From an uncultured Bacteroidales bacterium (GTDB lineage: Bacteria > Bacteroidota > Bacteroidia > Bacteroidales > UBA932): a DNA stretch of 64,000 nucleotides. Shown here piece after piece: positions 53,419-63,160 of this stretch; position 1 is the stretch's first letter; each line of letters opens with the position of its first letter. The notes under the pieces were generated by a model that was not told the origin of the DNA, ran no database searches, and saw nothing but the letters and a program-made list of their open reading frames with translations. The position numbers and the translations under genes were made by a program. The stretch is from the NCBI GenBank assembly GCA_946415475.1, contig CAMKSQ010000005.1, positions 33,448 through 97,447 of the forward strand, in the 5' to 3' direction.

Positions 53419-55914
53419 CTACGGAGCGGGCACAACGGGGTAAACCAGACGGACGGAACGCCCGAAATGGCGGTAGTAGTCGTTAGCAGGAGTTTTGCTG
53501 GCTGTTCCGAAGAAACTGCTGTATGCGCTAGCGCTATCGTCTCCTTTTTCCGTGGCCAACCAATAACGACCACGGTTTCCCGCTTCACCTCCCCCGGTGC
53601 CGTCACGATAACCCGCAGCGGGCATGAAAACGCACCCCTTAGTCTCAAGTGCCGTCCACTGTGCAGCGGTGCATTTGGTCGTCCAATCGCTGTTGGCATT
53701 GATAGTGCCCCACGTGGTGGCTTCGTCGGTTGCGAAGGTCACGCCATCGGGGAACATAATCCTGCCATTACAGCTTGTTCCATCGGTATTGATAGTAGCA
53801 TCCGTATAGCAGGCATTTGCGGTGCCATTGACAGTGGAACCACTTGCGCGGGTAAGCAAATTGTTCCACTCGGCATTGCTTAGTGTGCACCAGCCGCAGT
53901 TGGCCTCGTTTCCGCCGTTGGTGATGGCGTTTTCGCCCCAGTCCTTGAAGGAGCCGGAATAAGTGCCATTTTCCTTCGAGTTGTGGATGCCGTAATAGGT
54001 AGCGTTGGTGCTCCACCCGAAGAGGTCGACAGTGCCGTTTGCCGATACCGTTCCGTTGCCATTGATTGTGCTGTTGGCGGTCGCGTTGCCAACGTAATCC
54101 CACTGGTGCTCAGCAAAAGACCAAGACCAGCTTGTGCCACTGTTTGTTGTCGTGGCCTGCAGATTTCCTCTGGAGAAGTACACCTGCGTGCCGCTCGCAA
54201 CGCTGAACTGGCCGGTAAGGGCACCTTCTTGAATGATAGTAGCAGTGCAGGTGGCGGTGACGCCGCTACCGTCCAGGGCGGTAGCGGTGATGGTGGCCGT
54301 GCCTTTGGCTACGGCAGTGATTTGGCCGGTGGAGGCGTTGACCGTAGCGACAGCCGTATTATTACTGGTCCAGCTCACGCCCGGGTTGGCGGCCGTGGAG
54401 GGCGAAACCGTGGCGGTGAGCGTTTCCGTACTGCCCACCGGAATGGAGGTGGCGGTTTTGCTCAGGGCAATGCCCGTGACGGGCGCCGTGCCCTTGTACA
54501 TGCGGACAGAGCTCCAGGTTCCCGTGTGGCTATTATCGCTCATATTAACATTCCCATCAGCAAAATAGGGAGTGTAGTAATACCCTGAACCATTTTGGGT
54601 GGTGCTACTTACACACACAGCTGAACCCACAGCTTGCCATCCGTTGTTTGTATCAGATTTGTACCCCGCTGCCGGAATAAACATACAACCGGCCATTTCC
54701 ATCTTGGCCCAGCCTTCCATGCTCACTGTGGCGGTAAAGTTGGATGCGCCATTATAGGTTCCGGCTGTAAAGCCTGTACCTTCCGGGTGTACGTAATGGT
54801 CCGGGAAAACAATCAGCCCTTTGTAACTTCCACCCAGCGTGGCCAGCGTGTATCGGGCATCCGTGAGCAGGGTGTTACTGACCGTACGCGTGTTGATGAG
54901 CGTATGCCACTCGGCTTGGGATAACACGCCCCAGCCGTCGGAGACCAAGGACGACGCACTGCTCCAGCCATTATAGCCAAACATATCATTCCCGGGAGAT
55001 TGCGCCGTACCATAATACTCCCATTGGCTGGCTGCAAAACGCCAGGAACTGCCTACATGTTGCAAATTCCCTTTTGCAAAGTACACCTCCTTACCGCCGT
55101 CGACGGTGAACTTGCCCGGCAGGGCGCCCTCCGGAAGGGCGGCCATGCGGAAGGAGAGAGGGTAGCCGTTGCTGGCCTCGTAGGTTTTGCCCGTAAGGGA
55201 CTTGGTGTAAAACCGTGTGGCCGATTGGGCAACAAGCTGGATATTGGCTCCAGAAGTAGGATGAATGGCCACGTAGATGGGCCCTTCGGCAGGGGTGCGG
55301 GTGACGACATAACTGTGGGCACCGGTAAAGAGGGTCAGTCGGCTGATCTCATCGGTGATGACGCTGGCGCCGTCGCTACTTTTCAGCGTGAGGGCCAGGA
55401 TGGCCAGCTGATTATCCAGCGTGCCTGTAGGAAGTGCACCGGCAGTCCAAGCGCCGGTGAATTTAGCATAGTCCAGCTGGCTGGCCAGGGTTGCCAGCGT
55501 GCCGTCCTGCGAGGCCAGGGCCTCCCAGTTGGGCTCGCCATTGTCCTTGGCCATAGCGGCTGGGTAAATGTAGGTCACATTCTGGCTCCGGTCCGGGTCT
55601 GTGAGCGTGACGGTAAACTGGGCCGAATGACCCTCATTGGTGATATCTGCGGGAGCGAGAGGCTCGCTCACTGCCTTCACGGTAGTGCTACCATTGTTAT
55701 AGACAACAGCTATCTGCTCACCTTCGGCAAAGGTTTTCACGCCAGTGGGCGTCAGGGCTTTGGTATCCTCTGCAAGGCTCACCGTAGTAGAAAGTGTAAC
55801 CTTGACTCCCGGGGCCTCCTCCGGCGTTGTTTCTTGTGGAGTCTCTTTAACGCAGGCCAGCATTCCCACCATAACAAGGGCGGCGATGCTCAGGGATTTC
55901 ATGTTCTGATTCAT
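53419..55914 (-). CDS. Fimbrillin-like surface lipoprotein with two FISUMP-like modules flanking a Big_2 (Ig-like) domain
   Basis: Lipobox MVGMLACVKE; fimbrillin-type N-term (GVKVTLSTTVSLAEDTKALTPTGVKTFAEGEQIAVVY); GKFTVDGGKEVYFAKGNLQ and GQFSVASGTQVYFSRGNLQ; VTGIALSKTATSIPVGSTETLTATVSPSTAAN. Confidence 0.87.
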   Translation of the reverse strand: MNQNMKSLSIAALVMVGMLACVKETPQETTPEEAPGVKVTLSTTVSLAEDTKALTPTGVKTFAEGEQIAVVYNNGSTTVKAVSEPLAPADITNEGHSAQFTVTLTDPDRSQNVTYIYPAAMAKDNGEPNWEALASQDGTLATLASQLDYAKFTGAWTAGALPTGTLDNQLAILALTLKSSDGASVITDEISRLTLFTGAHSYVVTRTPAEGPIYVAIHPTSGANIQLVAQSATRFYTKSLTGKTYEASNGYPLSFRMAALPEGALPGKFTVDGGKEVYFAKGNLQHVGSSWRFAASQWEYYGTAQSPGNDMFGYNGWSSASSLVSDGWGVLSQAEWHTLINTRTVSNTLLTDARYTLATLGGSYKGLIVFPDHYVHPEGTGFTAGTYNGASNFTATVSMEGWAKMEMAGCMFIPAAGYKSDTNNGWQAVGSAVCVSSTTQNGSGYYYTPYFADGNVNMSDNSHTGTWSSVRMYKGTAPVTGIALSKTATSIPVGSTETLTATVSPSTAANPGVSWTSNNTAVATVNASTGQITAVAKGTATITATALDGSGVTATCTATIIQEGALTGQFSVASGTQVYFSRGNLQATTTNSGTSWSWSFAEHQWDYVGNATANSTINGNGTVSANGTVDLFGWSTNATYYGIHNSKENGTYSGSFKDWGENAITNGGNEANCGWCTLSNAEWNNLLTRASGSTVNGTANACYTDATINTDGTSCNGRIMFPDGVTFATDEATTWGTINANSDWTTKCTAAQWTALETKGCVFMPAAGYRDGTGGGEAGNRGRYWLATEKGDDSASAYSSFFGTASKTPANDYYRHFGRSVRLVYPVVPAP

Positions 55915-55935
55915 TGCTTTCTTTGTGTTAGTGGG

Positions 55936-56070
55936 TTACTCCTCGTAATCTCCGTGCCAGTTATAGTTTTGCGTACCGGCCTGGCCGGGGCTTTTGCAGA
56001 CAACACCTTCGATATTCACGTTCACGACGGTAATTGTGGGGACCTGATAATAAGCTTTACCTTCTTTCAT
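55936..56070 (-). CDS. Small 44-aa ORF upstream of the fimbrillin-like gene
   Basis: Not in the ORF track. MKEGKAYYQVPTITVVNVNIEGVVCKSPGQAGTQNYNWHGDYEE*; co-directional, 21 bp gap. Confidence 0.6.
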   Translation of the reverse strand: MKEGKAYYQVPTITVVNVNIEGVVCKSPGQAGTQNYNWHGDYEE

Positions 56071-56238
56071 GTTCGCGGGTTTGATCAGAAGAGACAAAGA
56101 TACAAAAAGAAGCGGTTTTTAAAAAGAATGGGGGCAAAAAGAATAGTCCCTGGCAAAACCGCCTCTCACGGCCGGGGAGTTGAGTCTTTGAAGGCGGGAA
56201 GTGTGCTCTGAACAAAGGGGGATGGTTCGTGGTCTGTG

Positions 56239-56393
56239 TCAAAGGTTGGTAACGCGTATGCAAAAGGTTGGATTTTGTCTGACCAACCTTTTGCGGGGGA
56301 ATGGCAACTGAGCTATGTGAGTGGGGGATACAATGTTGAAGGTTGGTAGTAAAAAAACCAACCTTTCACAAAAAGGCCGCCAACCTTTTGCAG
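56239..56393. repeat. Palindromic intergenic repeat cluster, CAAAAGGTTGG motif family
   Basis: Motif at 56239 (TCAAAGGTTGGT), 56259 (TGCAAAAGGTTGG), 56338 (GAAGGTTGGT); inverted at 56283 (CCAACCTTTTGC), 56357 (ACCAACCTTTCACA), 56379 (GCCAACCTTTTGCAG). Confidence 0.92.
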
Positions 56394-56488
56394 TCCCATA
56401 GTTTCTGCGTAACTTCGTGATCAAAGGCTGGTTCCCGGAGAACCCCAAGCGACACGACTACTATGAGGCATTGAGAAAGAATAGATGT

Positions 56489-56884
56489 CTATAACAATTC
56501 GTCTTCAATCTCTACCTTGACATATTCCCGGCTGCTGGGGATGATGACCTTGATCTCGGCAATCAGCCAGCCACGGCCGTCCACCTCAATTTCGCCGACG
56601 AAGGGGCAGGGGACATTCTCCTCATTGAAGTCCTCGTACCAGTCCAGCTGCGTGCGGGGGATGTAACCCAGCAACTTGCCATCATTACGGTATACCGCTT
56701 GTGCCCGAGGGTCATGCACATTCGACGGCTCCGGCTTCACAATGCCGACAATCTTTCCGCAGTCATGCACCGTACAATGATATCGGAGGCCGGTAATGTC
56801 AAAGGTCTCCGTATTCTCCTCCAGGTCGTCGGAATAGTCGATATTATCGAGAAACGATAAATCTATCTCCTCCTCATCCATCAC
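56489..56884 (-). CDS. HIRAN-like domain protein
   Basis: GLRYHCTVHDCGKIVGIVKPEPSNVHDPRAQAVYRNDGKLLGYIPRTQLDWY. Confidence 0.65.
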   Translation of the reverse strand: MMDEEEIDLSFLDNIDYSDDLEENTETFDITGLRYHCTVHDCGKIVGIVKPEPSNVHDPRAQAVYRNDGKLLGYIPRTQLDWYEDFNEENVPCPFVGEIEVDGRGWLIAEIKVIIPSSREYVKVEIEDELL

Positions 56885-56908
56885 ACCCTGAACACCCTTA
56901 TGGATGTC

Positions 56909-57183
56909 CTACAGCGGCTCCGCCGCCTCCTTCTTGACTTCCTCAATAATGGAACCGATCATCCCGATAACCTTCTTTGAATAGGAGCTCTGCCGCCTTG
57001 CCCCTTCCGACTGCCTCTGGGACTTCTTTTCGTTCCGGTTATACGAACTGTCATGGTCGTCCCGTTCAGGATATGCTCCGCCGTATGCATCGGTGGATAC
57101 TCCTCCTTGTTATGTGCGTTCAGAATCGGTTCTAATAATTGGGAAACGGCAAGATCATTGGAAGGAACGAAAACATTGGTCAT
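56909..57183 (-). pseudogene. Chimeric/frameshifted remnant: N-term of an alanyl-tRNA editing (AlaX-like) gene joined to another C-terminal fragment
   Basis: MTNVFVPSNDLAVSQLLEPILNAHNKEEYPPMHTAEHILNGT (HTAEHIL motif), then a different frame reads DHDSSYNRNEKKSQRQSEGARRQSSYSKKVIGMIGSIIEEVKKEAAEPL*. Confidence 0.6.
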
Positions 57184-57229
57184 GTCACAAAAAATCATTA
57201 AATTTGAACGGCACATAAAACAATGACCC

Positions 57230-58741
57230 ATGAAACACACGATCACCTTCATCTTTGCTGCTATCTTATTCAGCCTCAGTGCCCTGGCGCAGCCCAAGGA
57301 AATCAAAGTCACCGTCGATGGCATGGACATCGAGTTGGTTCGGATCGAACCGGGTACGGTGACCTTGCCGGAGAGAACGGCTTATACGTTGGGAAAGGAT
57401 CCCCAGACCGGAGAATGGGTGTATTCTTATAAGGACCCCATGACCGGGCGCTACCAGGTTGTGTCGGAATCCCTTACGCTTCCCGAAAGCACCCAGATCA
57501 TCTCCGAAGCCTATTACATCATGAAATATCCAGTTACCCGGGCACAGTGGGGCCTGGAGCAAAAGGGGAAGAAGGCGACGATGCCTATAACGATGTCATA
57601 CTCCACAGATGATGGCATAGATAATAACTATGACACCCACGCTGTTCCGTTCATCAAAAAGCTGAAGCAGAAAACGGGACTGGATTGGGCACTGCCTTCA
57701 CTGGGAGAATGGCTGCTGGCCTGCGGTCCCATCCCCGAAAACGTTGAGGAGTATGCCTGGATAGACGGCGGCACCGTACACCAGGTGGGCTTGAAGAAGC
57801 CCAATGCCAACGGGGCTTACGACATGCTGGGCGGCCTTGCCGAAATGGTGGAGAGAGCATCTTATGAACAGGATGGCAAGCTGGTAATAGAGCATCCCCG
57901 CTACGTGGGTGGCATTCCAGTCATAGGAGCCAAAGCTTACAAGAAAGACCCATCCAAACTGCTGGAGCTGATGAGTCACGCCCCTGTTTCCAGCATGTGG
58001 CCTCCTACCTTGCGCCTTGTCCTGAAGGGTATTCCGGAGGATAGCCCGGGCATCTTGAAGATGCAAATTGTCAAAGAGGGCAACAAATACGGCCTGGAAA
58101 CGGAATACGGAACAGTCCTAAAGCCGGAGTACGACGTCGTTAAGTTGGTGGATATGGATTCCGATGTGGTTGCCGGTTGTGGCATCATGGCTGCCAAGAA
58201 TGGCAAGTGGGGCATATTCAACCGCAAGGGAGAAACGCTTCTGCCTATGATTTTTGCCGACGAGAAAACGACCCTGGACAACATCCAATACCTGGGGTTT
58301 GTCTCTTATTCTTACAACTACAAACTGGCGGCCAAAAGTCTCGCTACCTACAAGGGGGAGTTCGAAAAGACGGCCGATTTCGAAGCCCGGAAGGCCAATC
58401 CCGCCCTGCAGAAAGCCTATGTAGAATCTAAGATGGAAGGCCTTGAGGAGCGTTTTATTTTAGACATAACGAACAATAAAAGAACCCATATCGTGCTTCT
58501 GGATTACGACGCCGACAATGAGGTGTACCGTTTCAAAGTGAGCAATGTCCGAACCCTGTGGACGGTGTATGAGCTGCCAGTTCCCATTGACGCCGCCCCG
58601 GCTTTCAGTGAGTATATAAAATCGGCCGATCATCAGGAACTCCTTCAGAGTGCCCAGTGGGGCATTGTGGACGACTGCGCCCAAATTCTCCAGATTACGT
58701 TCACCCTCCCTGACGGAAGGAGTTATACCTATTCACGGTAA
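57230..58741 (+). CDS. Secreted SUMF1/FGE-sulfatase-like domain plus WG-repeat-like C-terminus
   Basis: Signal peptide; EAYYIMKYPVTRAQWGLE, LDWALPSLGEWLLACG, NANGAYDMLGGLAEMVE; AAKNGKWGIFNRKGETLLPMIFAD. Confidence 0.7.
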   Translation: MKHTITFIFAAILFSLSALAQPKEIKVTVDGMDIELVRIEPGTVTLPERTAYTLGKDPQTGEWVYSYKDPMTGRYQVVSESLTLPESTQIISEAYYIMKYPVTRAQWGLEQKGKKATMPITMSYSTDDGIDNNYDTHAVPFIKKLKQKTGLDWALPSLGEWLLACGPIPENVEEYAWIDGGTVHQVGLKKPNANGAYDMLGGLAEMVERASYEQDGKLVIEHPRYVGGIPVIGAKAYKKDPSKLLELMSHAPVSSMWPPTLRLVLKGIPEDSPGILKMQIVKEGNKYGLETEYGTVLKPEYDVVKLVDMDSDVVAGCGIMAAKNGKWGIFNRKGETLLPMIFADEKTTLDNIQYLGFVSYSYNYKLAAKSLATYKGEFEKTADFEARKANPALQKAYVESKMEGLEERFILDITNNKRTHIVLLDYDADNEVYRFKVSNVRTLWTVYELPVPIDAAPAFSEYIKSADHQELLQSAQWGIVDDCAQILQITFTLPDGRSYTYSR

Positions 58742-58760
58742 TGATGAAACGCACCGACCG

Positions 58761-60578
58761 TTACCAGATATAGGCCCTTCTTTCCTGGGGAAGGTACAGT
58801 TTGCAGTTGCGGTCCACTCCGAAGAGATCGTACCAGAGGTCACAGTTCATCACCACGCCGTTAACCCTCAGGCGGGCGTGTGAGTGGACGTCCTTTTCCG
58901 GGAACTGAGCGAGTTTAGTATCGCTGTACTGGACCCTCCATACATAGGCATAAGACTCGAAGAACTTCCTCAGTTGCTCATTATAGGTTTCGCCGGTATA
59001 GCCATCGGCCGTAAGACGGGCCTTGTAGGCATCCAGGGCAGCGTGGAAACCGCCAAGGTCTGCGATATCCTCCGTCTGGGTGACGTCCCCCTTGGAAAAG
59101 AGTGAGGGCTTGCGGACGGGATCTATCTCAAGGTGGCTGTAGCAGGCCACAAGCTTGTCACGGCGCTCCTCGAAGGCCATTTTGTCGGCTACCGTCCACC
59201 AGTTGTGCTTGTTGCCGTATTTGTCGTACTGGGAGCCGTTGGTGTCAAATCCATGGGTGAATTCGTGGCCGATAATCACGAACATCGCGTACTCATAGGC
59301 CACCGTGACGTTTTCCGGAAGGGTGGGCGGAAGCATTAACGCCGGATAGATGAACACGGCGTTACACGAAGGATCGTACATTGCGTTCATAAGGGTAAGG
59401 TCCGCGGGAATATATTCATTGGAGGACGGTACCGCATATGTAAGCATAAAACTGAACATATCTTTGCTGCCCAGAAGTTTGCCCTTCATTTCTGCAATGC
59501 CGCGATTTCCGCGGTAAACGGCCTCGGCCAGCGTTGCACAGTCCGTATACTTTGCCACGCAGTCCTCATACCACTGGTCGGGGAAAGCCACGTTAAGGGC
59601 GCAGTAATCCAGTTTGTCAATGGCGTTACTCTTTGTGGTCTCGCTCATCCAGTCAACGTTCTGGATGCGTTTCCTCAGGGACTCCTTGATTTCCCTGGTA
59701 ATGCCAAGGTACTTGTCCTTGAATTCCTTACTGAGGAAAGTATTGGCAAAGTGATAGGACAGGGTATAGGCATTGGCAAATGCAGCAGTATTCCGGGCCT
59801 CTTCCTTAAGCTGTTCCTCCGAGAACTGGTCAAAGTATTTCCAGCAGTTGTCAATGATAGAAAGGAGTTCCTCAAGTGACTTTTGACCCATTAAGTCCCA
59901 GAAGACAGCCATGCCCGGGTCCATCACAAAGAGTGAGGGATCCATCCCCATACCCTTGATGATAAGGCTCAGGGCCGATCCTTCCTCTCCTGCCTTGGTC
60001 TGGGCAATGGGAACAAGCGTTGAAGGATCGATCTCTCCCGGAGGCAGGGGGACACTGGAAGACTCCAAAAGCGGCAACAGATTACCCATAAGTTTGCCGT
60101 CCTTCCATACCAGACGCCACGCCTGGAAAAGCGTACTTCCCCACACGGGGTTACCCTCGGCAATCAACTTTCCAATGGTGATGAAGGCCTCCTCCTTGGT
60201 CTTGGGCTGGGGGAAGCGGGCCTTTTGGGCGTCGATAAACGCCTTGGAGGCCTCCGGCTGCCCGGAAGCCGCCTCCTTGAGGCTGTAGAATTTTTCAATA
60301 TCCGGGACCTTGGTCCGGAGTTCCTTAACGCGCGCCTCCATGGCCGCAGCCTGCTCGTATATCCCGCCCACGGCACTGGTGGCGGGAATGGGCGTATTCT
60401 TGAGCCAGGTGCCGTTGCAGTAGTCATAGAAATTGTCTCCGGGTTTTATGGAAAGGTCCTTGCCGGCTTCGGCGCCGGAAGGCAGCGGAAGCGGATCCGT
60501 TGCGGACACCGGCTCTTTTGTGCAGGAAACGATGAGCAGCGCCGCCAGGCCGGCTGTGAGGAGTGTGCTTAACTTCAT
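58761..60578 (-). CDS. M13 family metallopeptidase (PepO/neprilysin-like), lipoprotein
   Basis: LLIVSCTKEP lipobox; DLSIKPGDNFYDYCNGTWLKNTPIP; IIGHEFTHGFD; NIADLGG-like DIADLGGFHAALDAY; C-term CKLYLPQERRAYIW. Confidence 0.93.
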   Translation of the reverse strand: MKLSTLLTAGLAALLIVSCTKEPVSATDPLPLPSGAEAGKDLSIKPGDNFYDYCNGTWLKNTPIPATSAVGGIYEQAAAMEARVKELRTKVPDIEKFYSLKEAASGQPEASKAFIDAQKARFPQPKTKEEAFITIGKLIAEGNPVWGSTLFQAWRLVWKDGKLMGNLLPLLESSSVPLPPGEIDPSTLVPIAQTKAGEEGSALSLIIKGMGMDPSLFVMDPGMAVFWDLMGQKSLEELLSIIDNCWKYFDQFSEEQLKEEARNTAAFANAYTLSYHFANTFLSKEFKDKYLGITREIKESLRKRIQNVDWMSETTKSNAIDKLDYCALNVAFPDQWYEDCVAKYTDCATLAEAVYRGNRGIAEMKGKLLGSKDMFSFMLTYAVPSSNEYIPADLTLMNAMYDPSCNAVFIYPALMLPPTLPENVTVAYEYAMFVIIGHEFTHGFDTNGSQYDKYGNKHNWWTVADKMAFEERRDKLVACYSHLEIDPVRKPSLFSKGDVTQTEDIADLGGFHAALDAYKARLTADGYTGETYNEQLRKFFESYAYVWRVQYSDTKLAQFPEKDVHSHARLRVNGVVMNCDLWYDLFGVDRNCKLYLPQERRAYIW

Positions 60579-60687
60579 GTCTATCATATGTTTGTTTTGT
60601 CAAATATACTATTATTTCCCCAATTGGGGCAAAGTGGCGGAAAAAAATTGTAAATTCGCGTCTGTTATTTGTAGAACCATTCGCAAA

Positions 60688-61593
60688 ATGCCCATGAGAC
60701 TTAGAAGTGCATTATTATTCATTTTGGCTGCGGTAGGGCTTTGTGTCCAGGGGGCTGCTCAGGAGGTTCCCGCGCTGGACAGTCTGCTGTATGAAGGGTC
60801 GGTGCGCTATCATTACCTTTTCATTCCCCCTTCGTTGCTCCCTGAGCGTCCGCTGGTGGTGATGCTGCACGGGTATGGCGGAAAGGCCGAAGGGTATCGG
60901 CCCGAAATGCTCACGGCGGCGAGGGAGGAGGGGTTTGCCGTCTGCATTCCGCAGGGATTGAAGGCGCCCAATGGCAAGACCGGCTGGTACGTGGGCTATC
61001 CGGCCCAGGAGGGGATGCGCACCGACGACGATGCCTTTGTCTGCCACCTGGCACGGGAAGTAGCACGGAAACACGGCCTCGGGACGCTTTTTCTCACCGG
61101 CATGTCCAATGGGGGAGAGATGTGCTACCTTATCGGCCGTAAGGAGCCGCGCACGTTCCGTGCCATCGCTTCCGTCGCCGGTCTCACGATGAAATGGGTG
61201 GCCGATTCCGTGGCGTTCCACGGCCCGGTTCCTTTCATGGAAATCCATGGGACGGCCGATAAAACCTCCCGTTGGGAAGGCGACCTTGAAGGTCAGGGCG
61301 GCTGGGGGGCTTATCTTCCCGTAGAGGATGCCGTAGCGGCCTGGGTGAAGGAAAACGGTTGCACGCCCTGTGCCCCGGAGCCGCTGCCGCTTTTGCACGA
61401 AGATTCCCACCCTGTTGTCCTTCACCGCTGGGAGGGCGGCACCCCTGCCAACGGCCTAGCCACCGAGGTCCTCCTTTACGAAGTCCAGGGTGGCAAGCAC
61501 AGTTGGGCGCTCAAAGATATGGATACCTGCAGGCTAATCCTGCAGTTTTTCCGCCGATGGCTCAATGCCGATGTAGACGGTTTACATAATTAA
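60688..61593 (+). CDS. PHB depolymerase/LpqC-type esterase
   Basis: Signal peptide; PLVVMLHGYGG; LTGMSNGGEMCY (GxSxG); MEIHGTADKT. Confidence 0.87.
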   Translation: MPMRLRSALLFILAAVGLCVQGAAQEVPALDSLLYEGSVRYHYLFIPPSLLPERPLVVMLHGYGGKAEGYRPEMLTAAREEGFAVCIPQGLKAPNGKTGWYVGYPAQEGMRTDDDAFVCHLAREVARKHGLGTLFLTGMSNGGEMCYLIGRKEPRTFRAIASVAGLTMKWVADSVAFHGPVPFMEIHGTADKTSRWEGDLEGQGGWGAYLPVEDAVAAWVKENGCTPCAPEPLPLLHEDSHPVVLHRWEGGTPANGLATEVLLYEVQGGKHSWALKDMDTCRLILQFFRRWLNADVDGLHN

Positions 61594-61607
61594 AAGAACC
61601 AAGCAAT

Positions 61608-62294
61608 ATGAGGAATGTGAAGAAAATGCTGGCCCTGCTCTTTGGAGTACTACTTTTGATATCCTGCAAAAACCATAATGTCCATGTCAAGCCTGCTCAT
61701 TGTGATACAATGACTGCCGTCAATCAAGTTTTAGAAGAACTCAAGGGCCGGGACGTGGTCCTGTTTGTGGCCGACCAAGATGAGATTTCTCCTGCCGAAG
61801 TACCCTTCCCCGTCGTTTTCACCGGGATGGGGAAGATGCGGATGTTCAGCGGCCTGGTGAAATGGCACGAAACGCTGCCGGAAGGAAGCCATCCCGTTGT
61901 CCTTAACATTGGCAGCGCCGGGTCGGCCAAATATCCCATCGGCACCATTGTCAATTGTACCCGGATTTTCAACGGCGGCTGCGAGCTCGTGCATGATTGC
62001 ATTGAACTTCCGGGCGATGGTGCCAGCATCTTTTCAGGGGATTATTTCATGAGCACCCAGACCTTCAGCCCGGAGCAGGTGAAGGAGCTTTCGCAGCAGT
62101 ACGACCTCTTTGACATGGAGGCCTACGCCGTAGCCCGGTTCTGCCAGATGTACGATATCCCGTTCTACTGCCTCAAGGCGGTTTCCGACAATTTGGACGG
62201 AAACCTGAAGGACTGGCGCTCCATTCTTGCCGATATCCGTGTCCGGTTCACGGAGTTGTTGTGGACAGGGAAGGCCGAGGATTCGGCTGAATAA
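61608..62294 (+). CDS. Nucleoside phosphorylase/nucleosidase superfamily protein
   Basis: VVLNIGSAGSAKYPIGTIVNCTRIFNG...LFDMEAYAVARFCQMYDIPFYCLKAVSDN. Confidence 0.85.
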   Translation: MRNVKKMLALLFGVLLLISCKNHNVHVKPAHCDTMTAVNQVLEELKGRDVVLFVADQDEISPAEVPFPVVFTGMGKMRMFSGLVKWHETLPEGSHPVVLNIGSAGSAKYPIGTIVNCTRIFNGGCELVHDCIELPGDGASIFSGDYFMSTQTFSPEQVKELSQQYDLFDMEAYAVARFCQMYDIPFYCLKAVSDNLDGNLKDWRSILADIRVRFTELLWTGKAEDSAE

Positions 62295-62323
62295 GGCCAC
62301 CATCGTCAACTGTCCCCGGATTT

Positions 62324-63016
62324 TCAACGGCCTGAAAGTAATCTTTCGATGCACCAGGCAAATGCCCTGGCGAGCCTGCCTTCATTGTCGTTGAAATGAC
62401 CACCCTGTTCCCAGAAAAGGGTACAGTTATCGGCGCCTATTTGCTCTTGTAGCAGGCTGTGTTGCGTCCTCAGGCAGTTGCCAACGCGCGCAATGGCCTG
62501 ATTCTTTACGTGTTCCTCCTGGTTCCCCAGGCTCAGATAAACTGCGTCTGCCATGGGCGCATGCTTCTTTGCAAACGGAATCCAGTCCTTGATCCAGACA
62601 GACGGTGAAGCCGCCGCAACGGCTTTGAAACGGTCCGATTGCGCTGATGCCCAAAGCGCGAACAGGCCACCCAGAGAATAGCCGCCAATCATTACAGGCA
62701 GGGGACCATAGCGCTTTTGCAATTCCGGAATCAGTGACTCAAGGACGTATTCCAGGGTGTCCTGCCCGTGTTTTCCTGCCTCCGGCTCTCTTGAGATATT
62801 GCCGTCGGGCCAGGGCATCAAGTCTATTATCCAGTCATCTAGCTCAATAGTAGCCAGAACAAAGGGGACGCCTGAGAGCTCCGCAATCTGTGCTGCCTCG
62901 GCCTCAAGCGTTGCATTCTCATGCCGGGCCGATGGCTGAATGAGCACACATTCCGGTCTTTCGGACCCAAACAGCCTGCACTTTCTGCCAGATATGGTTA
63001 GTTCCACTTTATTCAC
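62324..63016 (-). CDS. Alpha/beta hydrolase, putative esterase
   Basis: LPVMIGGYSLGGLFALWASAQ (GxSxG), SPSVWIKDWIPFA. Confidence 0.8.
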   Translation of the reverse strand: MNKVELTISGRKCRLFGSERPECVLIQPSARHENATLEAEAAQIAELSGVPFVLATIELDDWIIDLMPWPDGNISREPEAGKHGQDTLEYVLESLIPELQKRYGPLPVMIGGYSLGGLFALWASAQSDRFKAVAAASPSVWIKDWIPFAKKHAPMADAVYLSLGNQEEHVKNQAIARVGNCLRTQHSLLQEQIGADNCTLFWEQGGHFNDNEGRLARAFAWCIERLLSGR

Positions 63017-63125
63017 AGCGCAAAGATATTCATTTTACACGAAAAGGCAGTTACGTACCCCTGCAAGCTTGCAGACGTTTGGCAGTTTTGCAGTCCTCCA
63101 GGCTTATAATTCGGCCAAAGAATCG

Positions 63126-63133
63126 TATATTTG
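63126..63133 (+). promoter_or_regulatory. -7 element TATATTTG upstream of the YqeY gene
   Basis: Consensus match 28 bp before ATG 63161. Confidence 0.5.
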
Positions 63134-63160
63134 TGTACCCGAAACAAAAGAACACGCAAT

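Noticed and set aside
55000-56211. 403-aa plus-strand ORF opposite the fimbrillin-like gene
   Set aside because: Antisense shadow extending into non-coding DNA; no domain signal.
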